A DNA stretch of 64,000 bases from SZUA-365 sp964635845. Its GTDB lineage: Bacteria; Bacteroidota; Ignavibacteria; SZUA-365. The stretch's first letter is position 1; the number at the start of each line of letters is the position of its first letter. Below, piece by piece: positions 53,019 through 63,400 of the stretch. Where the stretch lies: positions 62,001-126,000 of the forward strand of contig CAZWNO010000001.1 in the NCBI GenBank assembly GCA_964635845.1, given 5' to 3'. Both the position numbers and the translations under genes were made by a program. The notes beneath the pieces are model-generated. The model did not search any database. It had not been told where the DNA came from and saw only the letters and a program-made list of their open reading frames with translations.

Positions 53019-54929
53019 ATGATGCGCCCGCTGCAATGCCCCACGCACACGTCGCCCCTGCCGCCATCCGCGGCCATGCCCTCGGCAGCGATGCCCTCGG
53101 CGGCAATGCTGTCCGCTGCGATGCTGATCGCAGTGACCCTGTTCGCGACGTTCACGTTCGTTTCCTGCAGACTCAGGAATCCCGACGACATGCCCGTTGA
53201 CCGCTACCGGCTCGTGCTCGACGGCACCTGGCGCTTCCGCGTCGATCCCGACAGCGTGGGAGAACGGCAGCGGTGGTACCTGGGCGAGCAGTCCGCGAAC
53301 TGGGATACGATACGCGTCCCGGGACAGTGGGATCAGCTGCGGGAGCTTTCGGGATATGACGGCGCAGGCTGGTACCTGCGCAGCTTCGACGCCGAGCTCG
53401 AAAAAGGAATCTCGCATGCGCTTATCTTCGATGCGGTCGATGACAACGCGGTCATCTGGCTGAATGGAAAGAAGATCGGGGAACACCGGGGCTACGGACA
53501 GCGCTTCTTTTTCGATGTCAGCCATGTGGTCAAGGCCAGGGGCAACGTGCTCGCGGTACGGATCGAGGATATCACCGGTCCCGGCGGCATGGTGGGCAGC
53601 GTGGAACTTCGCGCCTTCGAGAAAGAGGATGAGCTGCTGCGCAGCCAGTACTATGGCATGAAACCGGTGGAGAGCGCCGACTGGGTGCGCGACGCCGTCG
53701 TGTACGAAGTGTACCTGCGTGCGTTCTCGAAGGAGGGTACGTTCAAGGCGCTCGAACAGCGGCTGCCGGAATTGCGTGATATGGGCGTGACCGTCGTCTG
53801 GCTGATGCCCATCCATCCGGTCGGGAAGAAGCACCGCAAGGGGACCCTGGGGAGTCCGTACTCCGTGCAGGATTTCTACGGTGTAAATCCGGAATTCGGT
53901 ACGCTGGACGATTTCAAGTCGCTCGTCGCCGCGACGCATGTGCAGGGCATGCACATCATCATCGACCTCGTGGCGAACCACACGTCCTGGGACAATCCCC
54001 TGATCACCGCGCATCCCGACTGGTACACCACGGATACCGATGGCGGCATCATCGCGCCCAACGCCGATTGGCACGACGTGGCGGACCTCGACTACGATGC
54101 GCCCGGCCTGCGCGCATGGATGAAGGAGATGATGCTCTACTGGGTGCGCGACATCGGGATCGATGGCTTCCGCTGCGATGTGGCCGAGATGGTGCCGCAT
54201 GATTTCTGGGTCGATGCCATCGCCGCGCTGCGCGCGGTCAAGCCTGTCATGATGCTTGCCGAGGGCGCAGAGCCTTCCCTGCATATCGACGCTTTCGATC
54301 TGACCTACGCGTGGAACACCTACGACATGCTCAGGCCGATCATACGCGGCGAGGCGCCGGTGTCCGGGATCGAACAGACCATGACGCGCGACCGCTACCG
54401 CTATCCGCGCGGCGCGCTGCGCCTGCGCTTCACGACCAACCACGACAAGAACATGTACGACGCCCCGCCCGTCGTCTGGCTCGGTCCCGATGCCGCGCGC
54501 GCTGCCGCGGTACTGGTCAACCTGCTTCCCGGGGTGCCGCTTGTGTACAACGGACAGGAAGTCGGCAGCGACAAACGGCTCAGCCTCTTCGAGAAGGAAG
54601 CGATCGATTGGACGAAGGACACGCTAAACTTCCGCGCCCTGTATACCGCACTGCACCGCATACGCGCGGAGCAGGAATCGGTCCGCCGCGGCGCGTTCCA
54701 CGCGGTCCCCACGAGCGACAGCACTGCCGTCTTCGCCTTCGTCCGTACCATTGACGAGGAGATGCCGGTGTTCACGGCGGTGAACCTCACGGACGTTCCC
54801 GTGTCATGCACCTGTATTCTTCCCGAGGACCTCGAAGGTGCGATGCTCCTCGCCACGGGAACGGTCACGCACGGCAAGGATGGCGCGCGTATCACGCTGC
54901 CGCCGTACGGCTATGTGATCATGAAATAA
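53019..54929 (+). CDS. GH13 alpha-amylase-family lipoprotein with N-terminal sugar-binding-like domain
   Basis: The 636-residue protein starts at ATG 53019 (GGAG site) and has a signal sequence containing four PSAAM-type repeats, then a lipobox-like FVSC. Residues ~60-200 resemble a glycoside hydrolase family 2-type jelly-roll (LDGTWRFRVDPDSVGERQRW... NAVIWLNGKKIGEHRGYG). The GH13 barrel follows. Catalytic candidates are the nucleophile Asp in DGFRCDVAEMV, Glu in MMLAEGAEP, and Asp in FTTNHDKN. PLVYNGQEVGSD is another GH13 region. A maltogenic-amylase or neopullulanase-like role is likely on the cell surface or in the periplasm, releasing maltose or glucose units. It lies 55 bp after the kinase gene. 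Confidence 0.86.
   Translation: MMRPLQCPTHTSPLPPSAAMPSAAMPSAAMLSAAMLIAVTLFATFTFVSCRLRNPDDMPVDRYRLVLDGTWRFRVDPDSVGERQRWYLGEQSANWDTIRVPGQWDQLRELSGYDGAGWYLRSFDAELEKGISHALIFDAVDDNAVIWLNGKKIGEHRGYGQRFFFDVSHVVKARGNVLAVRIEDITGPGGMVGSVELRAFEKEDELLRSQYYGMKPVESADWVRDAVVYEVYLRAFSKEGTFKALEQRLPELRDMGVTVVWLMPIHPVGKKHRKGTLGSPYSVQDFYGVNPEFGTLDDFKSLVAATHVQGMHIIIDLVANHTSWDNPLITAHPDWYTTDTDGGIIAPNADWHDVADLDYDAPGLRAWMKEMMLYWVRDIGIDGFRCDVAEMVPHDFWVDAIAALRAVKPVMMLAEGAEPSLHIDAFDLTYAWNTYDMLRPIIRGEAPVSGIEQTMTRDRYRYPRGALRLRFTTNHDKNMYDAPPVVWLGPDAARAAAVLVNLLPGVPLVYNGQEVGSDKRLSLFEKEAIDWTKDTLNFRALYTALHRIRAEQESVRRGAFHAVPTSDSTAVFAFVRTIDEEMPVFTAVNLTDVPVSCTCILPEDLEGAMLLATGTVTHGKDGARITLPPYGYVIMK
53064..53123. repeat. 15-bp in-frame tandem repeat in signal peptide
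   Basis: Four 15-bp units, each ending in ATG, encode PSAAM, PSAAM, PSAAM and LSAAM. The period keeps frame. Each unit also provides an alternative in-frame start codon. Confidence 0.8.
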
Positions 54930-54952
54930 GATTGTATTGTCCGGTATGGCGG

Positions 54953-55822
54953 TCAGCCATCCGGAAGGGTATAGCAGCCCTCGTACACCATGGCCGCGGG
55001 ACCCTCGAGCGCGAGATCGCGGGAATACCGCGCAGGGTCGTCTTCCGCGGCATTCGGGTCGGGTGTGAAATGGACGCGCAGGATTTCACCGCCATGGGTG
55101 CGCAGCCGCACGGGTGCGGGTATGCCACGGCGCAGATGCGCGATCAGTCCTGCCGCGAGCGTGCCCGTGCCGCAAGCTTCGGTTTCGTCCTCGACCCCTT
55201 TCTCGAACGTGCGGATATGCACGACCATGTCCGCTCCCAGCTCCAGTACATTGACATTGCTCCCGCGGGGTTCGAAGTGCGCATGCCGGCGCAGGAGGGT
55301 GCCGATGCGCCGCATGTCCATTTCCTGCAGCGGCGCGCGCAGCCGCTCGGGGAGATCCTCGACGAACAGCACGACATGGGGCGCCCCGTTGTCGACGTAG
55401 TCGGCGCGTATGGTGCCGAAGGCCGTTTCCAGCCCGAGATCGAGATCCAGAAGCACCGGCGGAGGAAACGCGAGATGCACCTGCGTTCCCCTGACGACGG
55501 CAGTGTAGCTTCTCCCGAGCACGTCGAAACGCATGCGCGGGCCCGCGATGCCGTTGACCAGTGCGTACAGCGCGGCGCAGCGGCCGCCGTTCCCGCACAT
55601 GCTTCCGACGGATCCATCGGGATTGTAGAAGGACATCGTGAAATCATGTGTGTCGGAGGTGTCGATGAAGATCGCGCCGTCCGATCCCGCGCCGCGGCGG
55701 CGGTGCGAAATGCGTTGCGTGAAGCGCCGGCGTGTCGCGTCGTCGAGTTTGCCTGCGCGGTCGTCGACGATCACGAAATCGTTCTGCGCACCCTCGACCT
55801 TGGTGAATTGAATGCTTCTCAT
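54953..55822 (-). CDS. dapF: Diaminopimelate epimerase
   Basis: The 289-residue enzyme converts LL- to meso-diaminopimelate for lysine and peptidoglycan synthesis. The catalytic cysteine pair is seen in SMCGNGGRCA and EACGTGTLAAGL. Other conserved parts are FTKVEGAQNDFVIVDD at the start, GSDGAIFI and NVNVLELG. ATG 55822 (MRSIQFTKVEG) is used; a start at 55861 adds a non-conserved leader. It lies 58 bp after otsA, as the last gene of the trehalose operon. Confidence 0.94.
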   Translation of the reverse strand: MRSIQFTKVEGAQNDFVIVDDRAGKLDDATRRRFTQRISHRRRGAGSDGAIFIDTSDTHDFTMSFYNPDGSVGSMCGNGGRCAALYALVNGIAGPRMRFDVLGRSYTAVVRGTQVHLAFPPPVLLDLDLGLETAFGTIRADYVDNGAPHVVLFVEDLPERLRAPLQEMDMRRIGTLLRRHAHFEPRGSNVNVLELGADMVVHIRTFEKGVEDETEACGTGTLAAGLIAHLRRGIPAPVRLRTHGGEILRVHFTPDPNAAEDDPARYSRDLALEGPAAMVYEGCYTLPDG

Positions 55823-55880
55823 GGCAGACGCAACATAAGGGATTCCGTGTTTCGATGCCATTCACGGCGCCGTGCCGCTC

Positions 55881-57431
55881 TCAGATCGACACTCCCGGCT
55901 CCGGCGTGTCGTCCGGTGGGATGTATTCGGATACGATCGGGAATTCATGCAGATGACGTGACACCGCCGCTTCGAGGAAAGCTTCGACCCATCGATAAAT
56001 GTCATTGCGCCTGACGTTCGCGCGAAGGCGCCGCATGCGTCTGCGCCGCTCTCCGGCATCCATCGTGAAAGCGCGGTACAGTGCGTCCGCCATGCCATCG
56101 ATATCGTAGGGATTGACCAGAACCGCGTCGCGATGCAGCTGCGCGACGGCGCCGGCGAATTCGCTCAGGATGAGCACGCCATTGTGCTCGATGTTGCAGG
56201 CGACGTACTCCTTCGCGACCAGGTTCATGCCGTCCTTCGTGGGTGTGATCATGGCGATCTCGGCCGTGCGGTAATATCCCAGCAGCTCGCCACGCGTCAG
56301 ATGCCGGAAAAAGTAGTGGACGGGAACCCAGCGGGGCTGTCCGAATTCTCCGTTGATTTCGCTGACGAGGCGCTCGATCGCGATTTTCAGTTCGTTGTAC
56401 CTGGGGATGTCCGTTCGGCTGGGCACGACCACCTGGACGAGCGTGAGGTGGGTGAGCAGGTCCGGATATCGGCGCAACGCCGTGCGGAACGCCTCGAGGC
56501 GGTAAGGAATGCCCTTCGTGTAATCGAGACGGTCGATACCGAGCACGATCTGCCGGTTCGGCAGTGCCTCATGGATGTACCACGCGGACTCGGCGACTTC
56601 CTGCTCCATCGCACGCCGCTCGAAATCCGCAAAATCAATGCTGATCGGAAACACACCGACGCGCACTTCCCGTGCCTCCAGGCGGACGACATGAAATCCT
56701 CCGGCACTGCCGACCTCGAGGTCGGGCAGCAGCATGCGCACGCACTGGATGAAATTGCGCTTGTCACGCATGGTCTGGAAGCCGAGCAGATCGTAGGACA
56801 GCAGTGCGTTGAGCACCTGAAAACGCCAGGGCAGCTTGAAGAAGATATCCGGAGACGGAAAGGGGATATGAAGGAAAAAGCCGAGTGTATTGCGCATGCC
56901 CGCCTCCCGCAGCGATGAGGCGGTGAGCATCAGATGATAATCGTGAATCCAGATGAAGTCGTCCGTGTCCGCCGCTGCCGCAACGGTCAACGCAAATTTC
57001 CGGTTGACGGCGCGATATGCCTCCCAATATGCGGGATCGAAGCGGCAGAGTGATTGCAGATCGTGAAACAGCGGCCAGAGGATTTCGTTGGCGAAGCCGT
57101 GATAGTAATCTTCGAGTTCATCCTTAGTGAGGGCGACGGCGCGCAGTTCATATCCCGCAGGGACGGATGACTCTGCGAGAACCCGGTCAACGTCGGGCTG
57201 CTCGCCGTCGGGCAATCCCGACCAGCCGATCCAGATCCCGCCGCGATCACGCAGCACGGGAGCCAGTGCGGTGACCAGTCCGCCGGATCCCGGGCGTGTG
57301 TACAGTTCTCCGTCCTTCTGGTCGAACACGACGGGAAGCCGGTTCGAGACGATGATCAACCGAGCGTGAGTCTCGCGTGCCGCACCGTTCTGCGCGGTTT
57401 CTCCGCCACGTGGAATTGCGTCGCTGTTCAT
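55881..57431 (-). CDS. otsA: Trehalose-6-phosphate synthase (GT20)
   Basis: The 516-residue enzyme transfers glucose from a nucleotide sugar to glucose 6-phosphate. A perfect GGAGG ribosome site 4 bp upstream fixes the ATG at 57431. Motifs: SNRLPVVF, PGSGGLVTALAPVLRDRGGIWIGWSG (glucose-6-phosphate and donor pocket), IWIHDYHLMLT, GFFLHIPFPSPDIFF, VLGIDRLDYTKGIPYRLEAF, and the acidic DGMNLVAKEYVAC near the end. The gene starts 10 bp after otsB, so the two-step OtsA/OtsB route is complete. Confidence 0.95.
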   Translation of the reverse strand: MNSDAIPRGGETAQNGAARETHARLIIVSNRLPVVFDQKDGELYTRPGSGGLVTALAPVLRDRGGIWIGWSGLPDGEQPDVDRVLAESSVPAGYELRAVALTKDELEDYYHGFANEILWPLFHDLQSLCRFDPAYWEAYRAVNRKFALTVAAAADTDDFIWIHDYHLMLTASSLREAGMRNTLGFFLHIPFPSPDIFFKLPWRFQVLNALLSYDLLGFQTMRDKRNFIQCVRMLLPDLEVGSAGGFHVVRLEAREVRVGVFPISIDFADFERRAMEQEVAESAWYIHEALPNRQIVLGIDRLDYTKGIPYRLEAFRTALRRYPDLLTHLTLVQVVVPSRTDIPRYNELKIAIERLVSEINGEFGQPRWVPVHYFFRHLTRGELLGYYRTAEIAMITPTKDGMNLVAKEYVACNIEHNGVLILSEFAGAVAQLHRDAVLVNPYDIDGMADALYRAFTMDAGERRRRMRRLRANVRRNDIYRWVEAFLEAAVSRHLHEFPIVSEYIPPDDTPEPGVSI

Positions 57432-57441
57432 GCGTCCTCCT

Positions 57442-58227
57442 TTACGGTTGTCCGTGCCATCGGGCGAGGAAATGGAGGAGTTCATCTGGTGGAATCAGGT
57501 GAAGATCGGCGCGCGTCGGCCTTGGTTCCCGGCGGACCAGCACGCGCAATCCGTGTCCCTCGAGCGCGGCGAATGCATCCTCGTCCGTCTGGTCGTCGCC
57601 GAGATAAGCGGCGGCATACGGGACGACACTTTCCGCGAGGAGCGTACGGACCGCGTCCCCTTTGTCGCGGCCTCGGGCGCGCAGTTCGATGCCGCCGTCG
57701 AATTCATGGAGTTCCACAGCGGCGAGACGGTGCATGGTGCTCCATCGCTTGGAGGCGAGACTCTGAAGCGTCATCATGGTACCCTGTTCCGTTCCGCGCC
57801 AATGCAGTGACACGGAAACGGGCTTGCGTTCGATGCGCTCGGAGGGAAACGACGCGCACAGCCATTGCCACTCCGCCGCGAGCATCACGGATGTATCGTC
57901 ATCGAGCACGGGAGGCTCATAGCGCCCGTCCACATGCAGCCGCTCCCATCCATGCGAGCCCCAGATCTCGAGTTTGAGATCGCGCAGCCGGAGAAGCGGG
58001 GGAATCTGCGCGGCCGGACGTCCGGTGATGATCACTGCGCGGCAGCGGTCATCCGCGGCGATCGACTCGAGCATCTCCTGCATGCCCGGATATGGTTCGG
58101 CACGCTCGCGTCGCGCGACGAAGGGCGCGAGCGTGCCATCGTAATCGAGCATCAGCAGCCGGCTCGCGCTTGCCTGCACTCCGGCGAAAAACAGTTCGAG
58201 ATCGACAGTTTCGTTCAGTATGTTCAT
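57442..58227 (-). CDS. otsB: Trehalose-6-phosphate phosphatase
   Basis: This 261-residue HAD phosphatase removes phosphate from trehalose 6-phosphate. The nucleophile motif is LMLDYDGTLAPF, motif II region VIITGRPAAQI, and the C-terminal metal site GDDQTDEDAFAAL. Length is standard. It lies between treT (21 bp gap) and otsA (10 bp gap) on the minus strand. Start ATG 58227 (MNILNET) is used rather than the TTG just before it. Confidence 0.94.
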   Translation of the reverse strand: MNILNETVDLELFFAGVQASASRLLMLDYDGTLAPFVARRERAEPYPGMQEMLESIAADDRCRAVIITGRPAAQIPPLLRLRDLKLEIWGSHGWERLHVDGRYEPPVLDDDTSVMLAAEWQWLCASFPSERIERKPVSVSLHWRGTEQGTMMTLQSLASKRWSTMHRLAAVELHEFDGGIELRARGRDKGDAVRTLLAESVVPYAAAYLGDDQTDEDAFAALEGHGLRVLVRREPRPTRADLHLIPPDELLHFLARWHGQP

Positions 58228-58248
58228 CAACCTTTTGTTCCGCGGTAT

Positions 58249-59487
58249 TCAGGAAAGCTCGATGCGATCCGGGTGATTGTTCATGAGCACGAGGATCAGC
58301 GTGAGATACTCGCGCAGATGCCGCGTGAGGAGGAAATTGTCACGGACGAACGCGTAGGCCTTGTTCCCCATCGACGCCAGGATCTCACGGTTGTTGAGCA
58401 GATAACGCGTGCGAAGGGCCGCGCCTTCGGGCGTGGACACGAGAAATCCCGTGTGATGGTCGATCACCTGCAGACGTATGCCGCCGGTGTTTCCGCCGAT
58501 CACCGGCTTCCCCTTCCACATCGCTTCCGTGACCGTCAATCCGAATCCCTCGCGGGTGGATTTCTGCAGGATCACGTCGCTGGCGCGCTGCAGGGCGTTG
58601 ATGGTGCGGTGGGCGTCGGAGGGAAGAAGCAGGATCTTGATATCCGGATCTCCGTTCGCCGCGGCGTAGACCTCGTTGAGCACCGCTTCCCCTTCCGGAT
58701 CGTCGGTCGCGCCGCCGCCGGCGAGCACGAGCTGGAGTCCCGGAAGAAATTTCTTCGAAAGCCGGTAGGATTCGATCACGCCTACGGGATCCTTGAAGCG
58801 ATCGAAGCGGGAGATCTGGGTGATCAGCGGACGCTGGGGATCGATGCCGAATCGCCCGTGCACGGCCGTGATCTCTTCCTCGGACAGGGTGATGTTCTTC
58901 TCGCTCAGCGGATCGATGCTCGGCGGAATGATGTACTGCGGGTGCGGCAGGACCTGGGCGAAATCAGGCAGCGACCAGATACTCGCATCATACGCGAGAA
59001 GGAATCCACGCAGGTATTTCCATACCGGGCGGTGGGGACGGCTCGCATCGATATGGCATCGCCAGATCCATTTGCCTTTGCGTTTCGGGAACGACGACAG
59101 CAGCGGCGCAGGCTGCGGATCATGAATGAAGACGATGTCCGCGTCCTTGAGTGAAGGACGAAGCAGCTCGGCGTTCTCGCGGTTGATTTCCTCGAAACTG
59201 CGAAGCTGCGACAGGGGGATGGCGACGGGATTGCCCTGGAGGGCGTTGTGGAAATTCTTCGTGCACTGATAGAATTCAGGGCTGCCGTTGATCACTTCCC
59301 AGCTCGTCTCGAGACCAAGTTCATTCATGAGCGGAACGAGCTTGGTAAGGATCTCGGCCACACCACCCCCGACGCGCGTGGAATTGACGTGAACGATCTT
59401 CCTCCCCTTCAGCGGCGCGGCAAGCTGCGCCAGCTGATCGATCACATCCTGACCGACGATCTCGGTGTAGGCATCGAGCGTCTTCAT
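58249..59487 (-). CDS. treT: Trehalose glycosyltransferring synthase TreT-like (GT4)
   Basis: This 412-residue GT-B glycosyltransferase closely follows the TreT type: KIVHVNSTRVGGGVAEILTKLVPLMNELGLE near residue 30, VINGSPEFYQCTKNFHNALQG, FIHDPQPAPLL, and the donor-binding ISRFDRFKDPVG, QKSTREGFGLTVTEAMWKGKPVIGG. TreT makes trehalose from nucleotide-glucose and glucose in one step, possibly reversibly. The gene overlaps the upstream duplicated-domain gene by 4 bp, indicating coupled translation. With OtsAB downstream the cell would have two routes to trehalose. Confidence 0.88.
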   Translation of the reverse strand: MKTLDAYTEIVGQDVIDQLAQLAAPLKGRKIVHVNSTRVGGGVAEILTKLVPLMNELGLETSWEVINGSPEFYQCTKNFHNALQGNPVAIPLSQLRSFEEINRENAELLRPSLKDADIVFIHDPQPAPLLSSFPKRKGKWIWRCHIDASRPHRPVWKYLRGFLLAYDASIWSLPDFAQVLPHPQYIIPPSIDPLSEKNITLSEEEITAVHGRFGIDPQRPLITQISRFDRFKDPVGVIESYRLSKKFLPGLQLVLAGGGATDDPEGEAVLNEVYAAANGDPDIKILLLPSDAHRTINALQRASDVILQKSTREGFGLTVTEAMWKGKPVIGGNTGGIRLQVIDHHTGFLVSTPEGAALRTRYLLNNREILASMGNKAYAFVRDNFLLTRHLREYLTLILVLMNNHPDRIELS

Positions 59488-60197
59488 CGCGATCCTCCTT
59501 CCGCGTCAGCCGCCGCGAAGTACCCGTGGACGACCGACGACAACTGCGAGCGGAGTTCGCTCAGCGTGACGAAGTAGGGATCGACATCCGCCAGCGCGGC
59601 GATCAGCTGCTGGTATGTGTTGCCGAACCCCGCCAGCCAGGTGCTGAAATCGTCCCGTCCTTCCGGCGTACGCATCCGCGCGTCGATGAAATGATAGAAG
59701 ATGCTGCTCGTCGATGATTCCGGTATCTCACGTGCGAGTTCCTCCGGAGCGTGGATGCTGCGGTGGGTGTCGAAGATGACGATCTGCGAGCGGATGAAAG
59801 AGAACTGCTCATCGGCTTTCGACCAGGGGAGAAATTCCTGTTCCGAGAGACGTTCCTCGATCACATCGATGAGCTCGCCGCGCAGTTCCTCGAGTGTGTG
59901 GAACTCCAGGGGATCGATCATGGACAGGCGCTCCGCCATGATGTTGTCGTGGAGCGCGTGCCGTGACCATGCTGCGAAATCGTTGTTGTATTCGGGCTCG
60001 TCGAATTGCGGTCTGAGTCGTCCCCCCCAGAAATGATAGTATACGCTGTCGACATCGACCTGCACGAGGCGATCGCGAAGCTCGCGCAGGTTCTGCGCGC
60101 GTCGGCCGGTGGCGATCGCGGCGAGCGCGCAATCCTTGAAGGCAAACGTCCTTCCTCCATTGCTGCTGGTCATGGCAATCGATGATTGATGGGACAT
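59484..60197 (-). CDS. Internally duplicated protein coupled to TreT (DUF5752-like)
   Basis: The protein has 237 residues from the ATG at 60197; the upstream open frame to 60452 has no start support. It has two halves with the same layout: SVYYHFWGGRLRP...NDFAAWSRHAL...LSMIDPLEFHTLEELRGELI and SIFYHFIDARMRTP...DDFSTWLAGFG...LADVDPYFVTLSELRSQL. This fits, from memory, the family DUF5752 found beside glycosyltransferases, whose function is unknown. No signal peptide or membrane helix. Its stop overlaps the treT start, so a partner or regulator of TreT is inferred. The duplication may allow it to bind two protomers. Confidence 0.68.
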   Translation of the reverse strand: MSHQSSIAMTSSNGGRTFAFKDCALAAIATGRRAQNLRELRDRLVQVDVDSVYYHFWGGRLRPQFDEPEYNNDFAAWSRHALHDNIMAERLSMIDPLEFHTLEELRGELIDVIEERLSEQEFLPWSKADEQFSFIRSQIVIFDTHRSIHAPEELAREIPESSTSSIFYHFIDARMRTPEGRDDFSTWLAGFGNTYQQLIAALADVDPYFVTLSELRSQLSSVVHGYFAAADAEGGSR

Positions 60198-60405
60198 GTA
60201 TTTGCTGCATCTAATGTAACAACACGGCATACCGGATGATAATTCCGTCGCGGTGCTGACTGTGCGAACGCCCAAGACTTCGTATATTAGGCCGTGTATG
60301 CGGGCAAGCCATACGCAAACCGGTGATGTCGCATCCCGGTTCCCGTATCCCTCCTTGCCCGGCCGCAGTACACGACGCCCGTTCTCACGCGAAGAGTGGT
60401 CATTC
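60198..60405. promoter_or_regulatory. Divergent region between the trehalose operon and the sensor kinase
   Basis: About 210 bp hold the starts of both transcripts. AT-rich runs occur near 60195-60245 and 60280-60290. No operator or promoter box can be assigned with confidence. The kinase reading frame is open back to an ATG at 60298, so part of this may be coding. Confidence 0.4.
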
Positions 60406-63400
60406 ATGAGTCGAAAACCGGGGAAGGCACACCCGGCGGAGTTCACGTGCAAGATGGATCAACGACACGAGCTGCTTCAGCGGCAGCTCCAGAAGATATT
60501 CGGTGAGACCGTTCCCGCCTCCGGGGAGTGGACGCAATTTCTGTCGCTGATCGATTCGACGTACCGCACGTTTGAAGCACAGCGTTCCGAACTCGATCAG
60601 GTCCTCGCACAGACATCACGCGAACTCGCACAGACCGACGCCGACCGGCTCGCCATCACGGAGACGTTCCCCGACCTGTACCTTCGCATTTCAGAGGATA
60701 ATCGGATCCTCGAATCTGGAGGCAGCCAGGCCCCCGCGTTCTTCCACGAACATCCGCTGAAGGAACGGCAGGTCTCGGAGGTTCCGCTCTTTTCCGAAGT
60801 CATGGATCTCCCTGCGCTGTTGCGGGAGACGCGGTCCACGCTCGCCCGCGTCACGCGCGAGGTCGGGCTGCGCCAGCAGGAGGGGATGATCTGGTTCGAG
60901 GTCTCCGTGATTCCTATCACGGGCGATCACGTGCTGGTGTTTTTCCGCGACATCACGGTACGGAAACGCGCTCTCGAGGAGCTGCACGCGCGCGACCGCC
61001 TGCTGCGCGGGGTGACGCTCGCGATCCGGCAGATCGTTACCGGGGAAAGCGTGGCAGAGGGAATACGGGAATCCCTGCAAACACTGGGCGAGGCCGGCGA
61101 GGTCGACCGCGTCTACATCTTCCGTAACGAAAGCAACCCGCTTAGCGGCGCCCAGCGGATGAGCCTGCGTTTCGAATGGACGCGGGAAGCGAAACATTCG
61201 TACATCGCAAGTCCGCCTATGCAGGGAATTCCCTACGAGCGCGAACTCGGCCGATGGTTCCAATTGCTCTCGAAGGGAAAAACGATACGCGGACTTGTCC
61301 GCGATTTCCCCGCCGGCGAACGCCGGCTGTTCGAGAGAAACGGCATTCTCTCGCTGATGTGTGTCCCGATATTCTCGGAAGGCCAGTGCTGGGGCTTCAT
61401 CGGCTTCGACGACTGCAGGATGCCGCGGGTCTGGTCCGAGCAGGAGGAATCGATCCTGTCAGTCATGGCGGGCATTCTCGGCGGAATATTCGCGCGGGAG
61501 GAAGCGCGCGACGCACTGCAACAGAGCGAACTGCGATTCCGTTCGCTGGTGCAGAATCTCAGCGATGCGATCACCGTCCTCGGCGCTGATGGGGAAATCC
61601 TCTACGAGACCATCGCCGTCGAGCGGATGAGCGGATACAGCATAAAGGAACGCAGCGGGAAGATCATTTTTCCCTACATCCATCCCGACGACATCGAACG
61701 CGTCAAGGAGGTGTCGAAGCGCGTCCTCTCGCATCCCGAGTACGAAGAGAAGGTGGAGTTCCGTCATCGTCACGTCAACGGCAGCTGGCTCGATCTCGAA
61801 GCGATCGCCAAGAACTACCTCCACGTCCCGTCCATCAACGGGATCGTCGTCACGTCGCGCGATGTCAGCGAACGCCGGAGGATCAACGAGCAGATGGCCC
61901 GGCTGGCGCAGGTGGTGGAATCCGTCAGCGACTACATCGTGATCACGGATTTGCACGGACGCATCCAGTACGTCAACAAGCCGGTGCTCGATCGCTACGG
62001 GTACACCGAGGCGGAACTGTCCGGACAGTCCTCCGCGATCCTTCTTTCTCCGGGCAATCCGACCAACCTCCGCGAAGAGCTGCTCGCAAAAACCCTGGCG
62101 GGCGGCTGGAAGGGCGATCTCCTCAACATCACCAGGCACGGAAGCGAATTCTGGGTGTACCTGACGACGTCCCTGCTGCTGCACGACGGTCAGCCGACGG
62201 GAATGGTCTCGATCTCGCACGACATCTCCGACCGGAAACGCGCGGAACAGCGGCTGCTCGTCTTCAGCGAACATCTCAAGCAGATCCACCGACTCACTAC
62301 GCAGCCCTATGTTCAATACGAAGAGCTGTTCGACGATTTCCTGCGCACGGGCATGGAGATCTTCGGCATGGACAGGGGAATTATCGGCCGCATCGACGGG
62401 ACGGAGTATGAATTGTTCGCTGTGCGTTCGAACGACGGGAGTCTCAAGCAGGGGGACCGGCTTCCTCTCTCGCGGGCGTACTGCAGTCACGTCGTCAACC
62501 GGCAGGCCACATTGACGATCAGCCAGGCGGGCGCCGATCCGGATTTCCAGGATCACCCGATGTACACGGAGTGGGGTGTCGAATCGTATATCGGAACGCT
62601 GATACGCGTGCGGGGAGAAATTTTCGGCACGCTGAATTTTTCCTCGATGCGGCCGTACTGGCGCGCGTTCCGCGACAGCGACAGTGAGATCATCGAGCTG
62701 CTGGCACGCAGCATCGGCCACGATCTCGAGGAACAGATTCTCGAGGAGGAGCGGAAGCGCTATGCAAAGGAACTGATCGCCGCCAAGGAAGCGGCGGAGA
62801 GCGCCGATCGTGCGAAGAGCGACTTCCTCGCATCGATGAGCCATGAAATCCGCACGCCCATGAACGGTGTGATCGGGATGACGGGACTGCTGCTCGAGAC
62901 ACCGTTGACGGCCGATCAGCACGAGTATGTCGAGACGATCCGGCATAGCGGAGACAGCCTTCTCGCCATTATCAACGACATTCTCGATTTCTCGAAAATC
63001 GAATCGGGCCGGATGGATATTGAACAGCATCCTTTCGATCTGCGTCCATGCATCGAAGAAGTGTTCGACCTCCTGACGGCGAACGTCGGCGACAAAACCA
63101 TCGAGATGCTGTACCTCATCGACCGCGATGTGCCCCCCGTCATCGAGAGCGACATTACACGGCTTCGGCAGATTCTGCTCAACCTCGTGGGAAACAGCAT
63201 CAAGTTTACTGACAGGGGCGAGGTCTTCGTCTCCGTGTCCGTGAAGGAACGGGACGACGCGCGCGTGCGACTGCAGTTCGAGGTCCGCGACACGGGCATC
63301 GGCATCCCCGCGGAAAAGATGAATATGCTCTTCCGATCGTTCACGCAGATCGATTCGTCGACGACACGGAAATACGGGGGCACGGGACTCGGACTGGCGA

